From an uncultured Eisenbergiella sp. (GTDB lineage Bacteria; Bacillota; Clostridia; Lachnospirales; Lachnospiraceae): DNA of 7,812 nucleotides. Of this stretch, positions 4,976-7,812 are shown one piece after another (position 1 is the stretch's first letter; each line of letters opens with the position of its first letter). The position numbers were made by a program, and so were the translations under genes. Location of the stretch: positions 1 to 7,812 of the forward strand of contig CANQTI010000090.1 of assembly GCA_947626725.1 (NCBI GenBank), written 5' to 3'. The notes under the pieces are model-generated. The model had not been told where the DNA came from. It worked only from the letters and a program-made list of their open reading frames with translations, and made no database searches.

Positions 4976-5272
4976 ATGAGGAGAAAAGGACTGCGTGCCG
5001 GAACCGTTTTATTGACAGTTTTGATGTTCTGGGGATTTTTATATCCGCAATACGCGCTGACGGAGGATATGTACGAGGTGCGGGGGAGCCAGGGAGAGGT
5101 ATTGCCTAAGGCGTGCCCGGAGGATTTTCTTCGTATGCTGTCGGCGGAATATGACGGCATGGAGATTCGCTTCGCCGTCTGGGAATGTGTGCGGGAATGG
5201 TTCTTGGAGAGGGAGGCATATGGAAGCAGCAGAGAGGCAGAAAAACCGGGAGTTGCCCATCGGGGTCTTTGA
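4976..5272 (+). CDS. Small membrane-anchored or secreted protein of unknown function (98 aa)
   Basis: The product starts MRRKGLRAGT and continues into a hydrophobic segment (about residues 8-23, VLLTVLMFWGFLYP), so it has a positively charged end and one signal-anchor or signal-peptide helix. The rest (TEDMYEVRGSQGEVLP to the end) would be outside the cell and is acidic. I chose the ATG at 4976 because GAGAGG lies 9 nt upstream; an in-frame ATG at 4967 directly abuts that site and a longer form from 4856 would bury the hydrophobic segment. The gene runs 53 nt into murI in another frame, an unusually long overlap, so the last ~18 residues may be a non-conserved extension after loss of an earlier stop. 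A small protein of this design at this place is, as far as I recall, common beside murI in Lachnospiraceae. Not named. Confidence 0.65.
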   Translation: MRRKGLRAGTVLLTVLMFWGFLYPQYALTEDMYEVRGSQGEVLPKACPEDFLRMLSAEYDGMEIRFAVWECVREWFLEREAYGSSREAEKPGVAHRGL

Positions 5273-6059
5273 CTCCGGCGTGGGCGGGCTGACCGTGGCA
5301 CGGGAAATTATGCGGCAGACTCCCAATGAGAAGATCGTCTATTTCGGGGATACTGCGCGAGTCCCCTATGGCAGCAAATCCAGGGAGACGGTCACCCGGT
5401 ATTCCCGGCAGATCATCCGTTTTCTGCGGACCATTCCGGTAAAAGCCATCGTGGTAGCCTGCAACACGGCCAGTGCCTATGCGTTGGATGAGATTGAGAA
5501 GGAGATCGATATTCCGATCGTCGGCGTGATTCGGCCCGGTGCGCAGATGGCCGTAGAAGGGACCAGAAACGGGCGTATCGGTGTCATCGGGACGGAGGGT
5601 ACCGTTGGCAGCGGCATTTATACTACATATATCCGGCAGCTTAGGCCGGACGTGGAGGTGCTGAGCAAAGCGTGCCCGCTGTTTGTTCCGCTGGTGGAGG
5701 AAGGACTGTGGCAGGATCCCGTGACGGACGAGATCGCGACGCGCTATTTGAGCGAACTCATCGATGTGGGGATCGATACGCTGATCATGGGCTGCACGCA
5801 TTATCCGCTGATCCGGTCCACCATCGCGCGGATCATGGGAGAGCATGTAACGCTGATTAATCCCGCTTACGAGACGGCGCGGGAGCTGAAGGGGATGCTG
5901 CTGGCGCAGGGATTGGACAATCCCACGCCCGCTCGTCTGGGAGAGGCCCAATACCGCTTTTTCGTCAGCGATGGTGCCCAGCGGTTCAAGCAGTTTGCCA
6001 ATTCCATCATCAAATACGGGATCCTGAGTGCGAAGGTCGTCAACATTGAGGAATATTGA
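5220..6059 (+). CDS. murI: Glutamate racemase
   Basis: MurI interconverts L- and D-glutamate; D-glutamate is added to UDP-MurNAc-L-alanine in peptidoglycan synthesis. The 279 residues fit the family. IGVFDSGVGGLTVAREI (14-30) contains the catalytic-site aspartate and glycine loop; FGDTARVPYGSKS (42-54) binds substrate; VVACNTASAYAL (78-89) has the first catalytic cysteine C81; IMGCTHYPLI (189-198) has the second, C192, with H194. All are intact. The ATG at 5220 is supported by the GGAGAGGGAGG run just upstream; a longer form would begin at 5151 but the added residues are not family-like. It overlaps the upstream small gene and ends 2 nt before the DUF1934 gene, so translation is coupled across the cluster. 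Confidence 0.97.
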   Translation: MEAAERQKNRELPIGVFDSGVGGLTVAREIMRQTPNEKIVYFGDTARVPYGSKSRETVTRYSRQIIRFLRTIPVKAIVVACNTASAYALDEIEKEIDIPIVGVIRPGAQMAVEGTRNGRIGVIGTEGTVGSGIYTTYIRQLRPDVEVLSKACPLFVPLVEEGLWQDPVTDEIATRYLSELIDVGIDTLIMGCTHYPLIRSTIARIMGEHVTLINPAYETARELKGMLLAQGLDNPTPARLGEAQYRFFVSDGAQRFKQFANSIIKYGILSAKVVNIEEY

Positions 6060-6061
6060 GG

Positions 6062-6502
6062 ATGAACAGGGACGTAATGATTTCAGTCCGGGGCATTCAA
6101 ATCCTGAACGGTCTTACGGACGGCGATATTGAAACAGTACAGAAGGGAAAGTATTATTTCCGCGAGGGGAGCCATTTTCTGATCTATGATGAGTACATGG
6201 AAGGCTTTCAGCAGCCGGTGAAAAACATCTTGCGTTTTCATGAGAAAGAAGTTTCTGTGGTAAAACGGGGACTTGTGAATGTGCAGATGCTTTTTGAGGA
6301 AGGGAAAAAGACGCTGACTCAGTATCATACACCTTTCGGCGCCATCATGGTCGGCTTGGATACCAGGAAGGTCCGCTGGAGAGAAGAATCGGACAGCCTG
6401 CATCTGAGGGTCAGTTATGTGTTGGAGGCCAATTATCAGTATATAGCTGACTGCAGAATTCGGGTCGATGTGAAGGAACAGATTCCGGCAGCGGGAAGTT
6501 GA
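6062..6502 (+). CDS. DUF1934 (YwiB-like) beta-barrel protein
   Basis: The 146-residue sequence matches the DUF1934/YwiB pattern: an early strand ISVRGIQ (7-13), then YYFREGSHFLIYDEYMEG (31-48), LRFHEKEVSVVKRGLVNVQM (57-76), TQYHTPFGAIMVGLDTRKV (86-104), and LHLRVSYVLEANYQYIADC (113-131). Family members form a calycin-like barrel; no enzyme activity is known. The murI stop (6057-6059) is 2 nt upstream and GAGGAAT at about 6048 provides a ribosome binding site for ATG 6062; an alternative ATG at 6077 would drop five residues. Association with murI is common in this group. There is no signal peptide, so it is probably cytoplasmic. Confidence 0.9.
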   Translation: MNRDVMISVRGIQILNGLTDGDIETVQKGKYYFREGSHFLIYDEYMEGFQQPVKNILRFHEKEVSVVKRGLVNVQMLFEEGKKTLTQYHTPFGAIMVGLDTRKVRWREESDSLHLRVSYVLEANYQYIADCRIRVDVKEQIPAAGS

Positions 6503-6509
6503 GGCCGTC

Positions 6510-6538
6510 TTTACAGTGGGGGCGATTTGTGCTATCCT
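6510..6538 (+). promoter_or_regulatory. Promoter candidate of the XpaC-like gene
   Basis: TTTACA (6510-6515) and TATCCT (6533-6538) are separated by 17 bp, 5/6 and 4/6 matches to sigma-A boxes. They sit in the 57-bp gap after the DUF1934 gene and just before AGGAGG (6544-6549) and the ATG at 6560. This suggests the XpaC-like gene can be transcribed apart from the murI cluster; no terminator is seen in the gap, so readthrough is also possible. Confidence 0.55.
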
Positions 6539-6559
6539 ACCATAGGAGGGTTTTGTGCA

Positions 6560-7812
6560 ATGGGTGAGCGGCAGAATTTTGTGGAGGAGAAGCTCCGGGA
6601 AGTGGGGGAAGCCCTTGAGGCCGGAGATTTCGGCCGGATCAATTCCATCATAAACGAGTCTGTGGACGCCGCCATCGATGAGGTGAAACGGCAGGTCAGC
6701 CAGGTGCAGGAGCGGATGGGGGTTAAAGCGCAGGAGCGAAGAAACGAAACCTTCAGCGGGGATACTGGCAGGGAGAGCGCTTCTTCTGCGTATGATGCGG
6801 CGGCCGGGCGGCCGGACTTTACGGCGGAGCCGCCGGTGGATTATGCGGCGCGCTACAGGCGGAAGCGGCGCCAGTATTATTATGGCGGCAGGACGATATA
6901 CTCCAGCAGCAGGCATGGCGGCTATAGCGGTCAGCCGGGTGCGGGCGGAAGCGGCGGCTACGGCGGTCAGCCGGGTGCGGGCGGAAGCGGCGGCTACGGC
7001 GGTCAGCCGGGTGCGGGCGGAAACGGCGGTTATGGCGGTCAGTCCGGCGCAGGCGGAAACGGCGCTTATGGCGGTCAGTCCGGCGCGGGAGCGGACAGGC
7101 CCGCGGTGTACCGGAAGAACGAATTGGGGACGATCGACAAACGGAAGCTGTCGCCCAGCTATTATCGGAGAAAAGGGCGGGTGTCCGGCGTTTTGTGCAC
7201 GGTGTTCGGCGGCATTGGTCTGGGCGTCTTCGGGACGGCGACTTTTTTTCTCCTGCTGGATCTGCTTACGAATCTTTACGGGATCACGGCACAGGATCTG
7301 CAGGGGACTCTGTTCATAGCCGCCTTTGCGGCGGCCGGGGGTTATCTGCTGAACCGGGGCATCGGCCTGCGGGCGCGGCTGAAGCGTTCGGAACGCTATC
7401 TGAAGCTGATGGGCGAACGGTGGTACATACGGCTGGAGGATCTGGCGGCCCGGACGGGGATGAGTCTGAAAAAAGTGCGACGGGACGTGCGCAGGATGCT
7501 GAAGGTTGGAATCTTTCCGGAGGGGCATCTGGACGCGGGAGAATCTGTGCTGGTGCTCAATGACGAAACCTGGGGGCAGTATCTCCTGGCGCTGAAGCAG
7601 GAGGAAGAAAGCCGCCCGGAGGATACGGCGGACGTGCGGGAGGAGCCGGAGGTGGAACCGGCGGATCTTTCCGCGGAGCAGCAGATCGAAAAGGACGGAC
7701 AGGCCTATATGGAGCGTCTCCGTCAGCTGAATCTGCAGATCCCGGGAGAGGTGATCTCCAACAAGCTGTATCAGCTGGATTATCTGCTCCAGCGCATTTT
7801 CATGGTGCTCAA
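6560..7812 (+). CDS. XpaC-like (5-bromo-4-chloroindolyl phosphate hydrolysis family) membrane protein, 3' end cut
   Basis: One frame is open from ATG 6560 to the window end (417 complete codons), with AGGAGG 10 nt upstream. Layout: a charged helical N-terminus (1-60); a basic stretch RRKRRQYYYGG (about 98-108); a glycine-rich repeat region (120-179); two hydrophobic helices at about 208-236 and 249-270; then a cytoplasmic part with RWYIRLEDLAARTGMSLKKV (287-306), resembling a small winged helix, and near the edge IPGEVISNKLYQLDYLLQRI. That last segment and the two-helix layout match XpaC-family proteins of Clostridia. The catalytic meaning of the family name is doubtful; these genes often precede a TelA-type toxic-anion-resistance gene, which would lie past the window. 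The repeat region is not part of the family core. Family assigned by eye. Confidence 0.75.
   Translation, partial: MGERQNFVEEKLREVGEALEAGDFGRINSIINESVDAAIDEVKRQVSQVQERMGVKAQERRNETFSGDTGRESASSAYDAAAGRPDFTAEPPVDYAARYRRKRRQYYYGGRTIYSSSRHGGYSGQPGAGGSGGYGGQPGAGGSGGYGGQPGAGGNGGYGGQSGAGGNGAYGGQSGAGADRPAVYRKNELGTIDKRKLSPSYYRRKGRVSGVLCTVFGGIGLGVFGTATFFLLLDLLTNLYGITAQDLQGTLFIAAFAAAGGYLLNRGIGLRARLKRSERYLKLMGERWYIRLEDLAARTGMSLKKVRRDVRRMLKVGIFPEGHLDAGESVLVLNDETWGQYLLALKQEEESRPEDTADVREEPEVEPADLSAEQQIEKDGQAYMERLRQLNLQIPGEVISNKLYQLDYLLQRIFMVL
6917..7096 (+). repeat. Five tandem 36-bp repeats (12-residue Gly-rich units) in the XpaC-like gene
   Basis: Units start at 6917, 6953, 6989, 7025 and 7061. The consensus protein unit is GGYGGQPGAGGS; units 4 and 5 read GGYGGQSGAGGN and GAYGGQSGAGAD. 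Units 2 and 3 differ by one base (last codon AGC versus AAC) and unit 1 differs from unit 2 only in two codons, while units 4 and 5 have diverged further. This indicates recent copy-number growth by slippage or unequal recombination. All changes keep the frame. The segment would be a flexible, disordered cytoplasmic linker. Confidence 0.93.

Noticed and set aside
5106..5951. 281-codon minus-strand open frame
   Set aside because: It lies opposite murI, which is certain; histidine- and proline-rich shadow composition.
6083..7528. 481-codon minus-strand open frame
   Set aside because: It lies opposite the DUF1934 and XpaC-like genes. Its repeats are the mirror of the Gly-rich repeats, and high GC at third positions explains the lack of stops. 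No family-like content.

Overview
The window looks like a chromosomal segment of a Gram-positive anaerobe of the class Clostridia, most likely a Lachnospiraceae member. This rests on the gene families (ispE beside an FCD-type gntR; murI followed by a YwiB-like DUF1934 gene and an XpaC-like gene), strong AGGAGG-type ribosome binding sites, and good sigma-A-type promoters. Assignment below family level is not possible from this sequence alone.

Two blocks face away from each other around an intergenic region at about 2894-3270. The left block (1-2893, all minus strand) is accessory DNA. In its own reading order it holds a small XRE-type regulator with its own promoter; an intact 503-residue AlbA_2/RecG-like ATP-binding protein; an N-terminal stub of the BREX phosphatase gene pglZ; the last ~38 codons of a BrxL-type Lon-like protease gene, joined out of frame to the pglZ stub; a 66-residue small basic protein; and the start of a histidine-phosphatase-like gene that lacks the usual RHG motif. 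In type 1 BREX phage-defence operons pglZ and brxL are neighbours in this order, so I read the junction near 830-840 as a deletion scar that removed most of both genes. brxA, brxB, brxC and pglX are not in the window. The system here would be dead as BREX, while the flanking regulators remain open.

The right block (3271-7812, all plus strand) is housekeeping: ispE (isoprenoid precursor synthesis), a GntR/FCD regulator, a small single-pass membrane or secreted protein, murI (D-glutamate for peptidoglycan), a DUF1934 protein, and an XpaC-like membrane protein cut by the window end. The first five are tightly packed and probably share the promoter at 3189-3217, which carries palindromes that could bind the GntR protein made by the same operon. 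The XpaC-like gene appears to have its own promoter (6510-6538). IspE feeds the undecaprenyl lipid carrier and MurI feeds the peptidoglycan stem peptide, so the operon theme is cell-envelope precursor supply.

The intergenic region contains an unexplained chain of four perfect 7-bp-stem hairpins (3042-3137), two of them mutually exclusive. It could be a terminator plus a dispersed palindromic repeat, or a small structured RNA. The XpaC-like gene carries five in-frame 36-bp repeats encoding a glycine-rich segment. No tRNA, rRNA, CRISPR array or transposase was seen.
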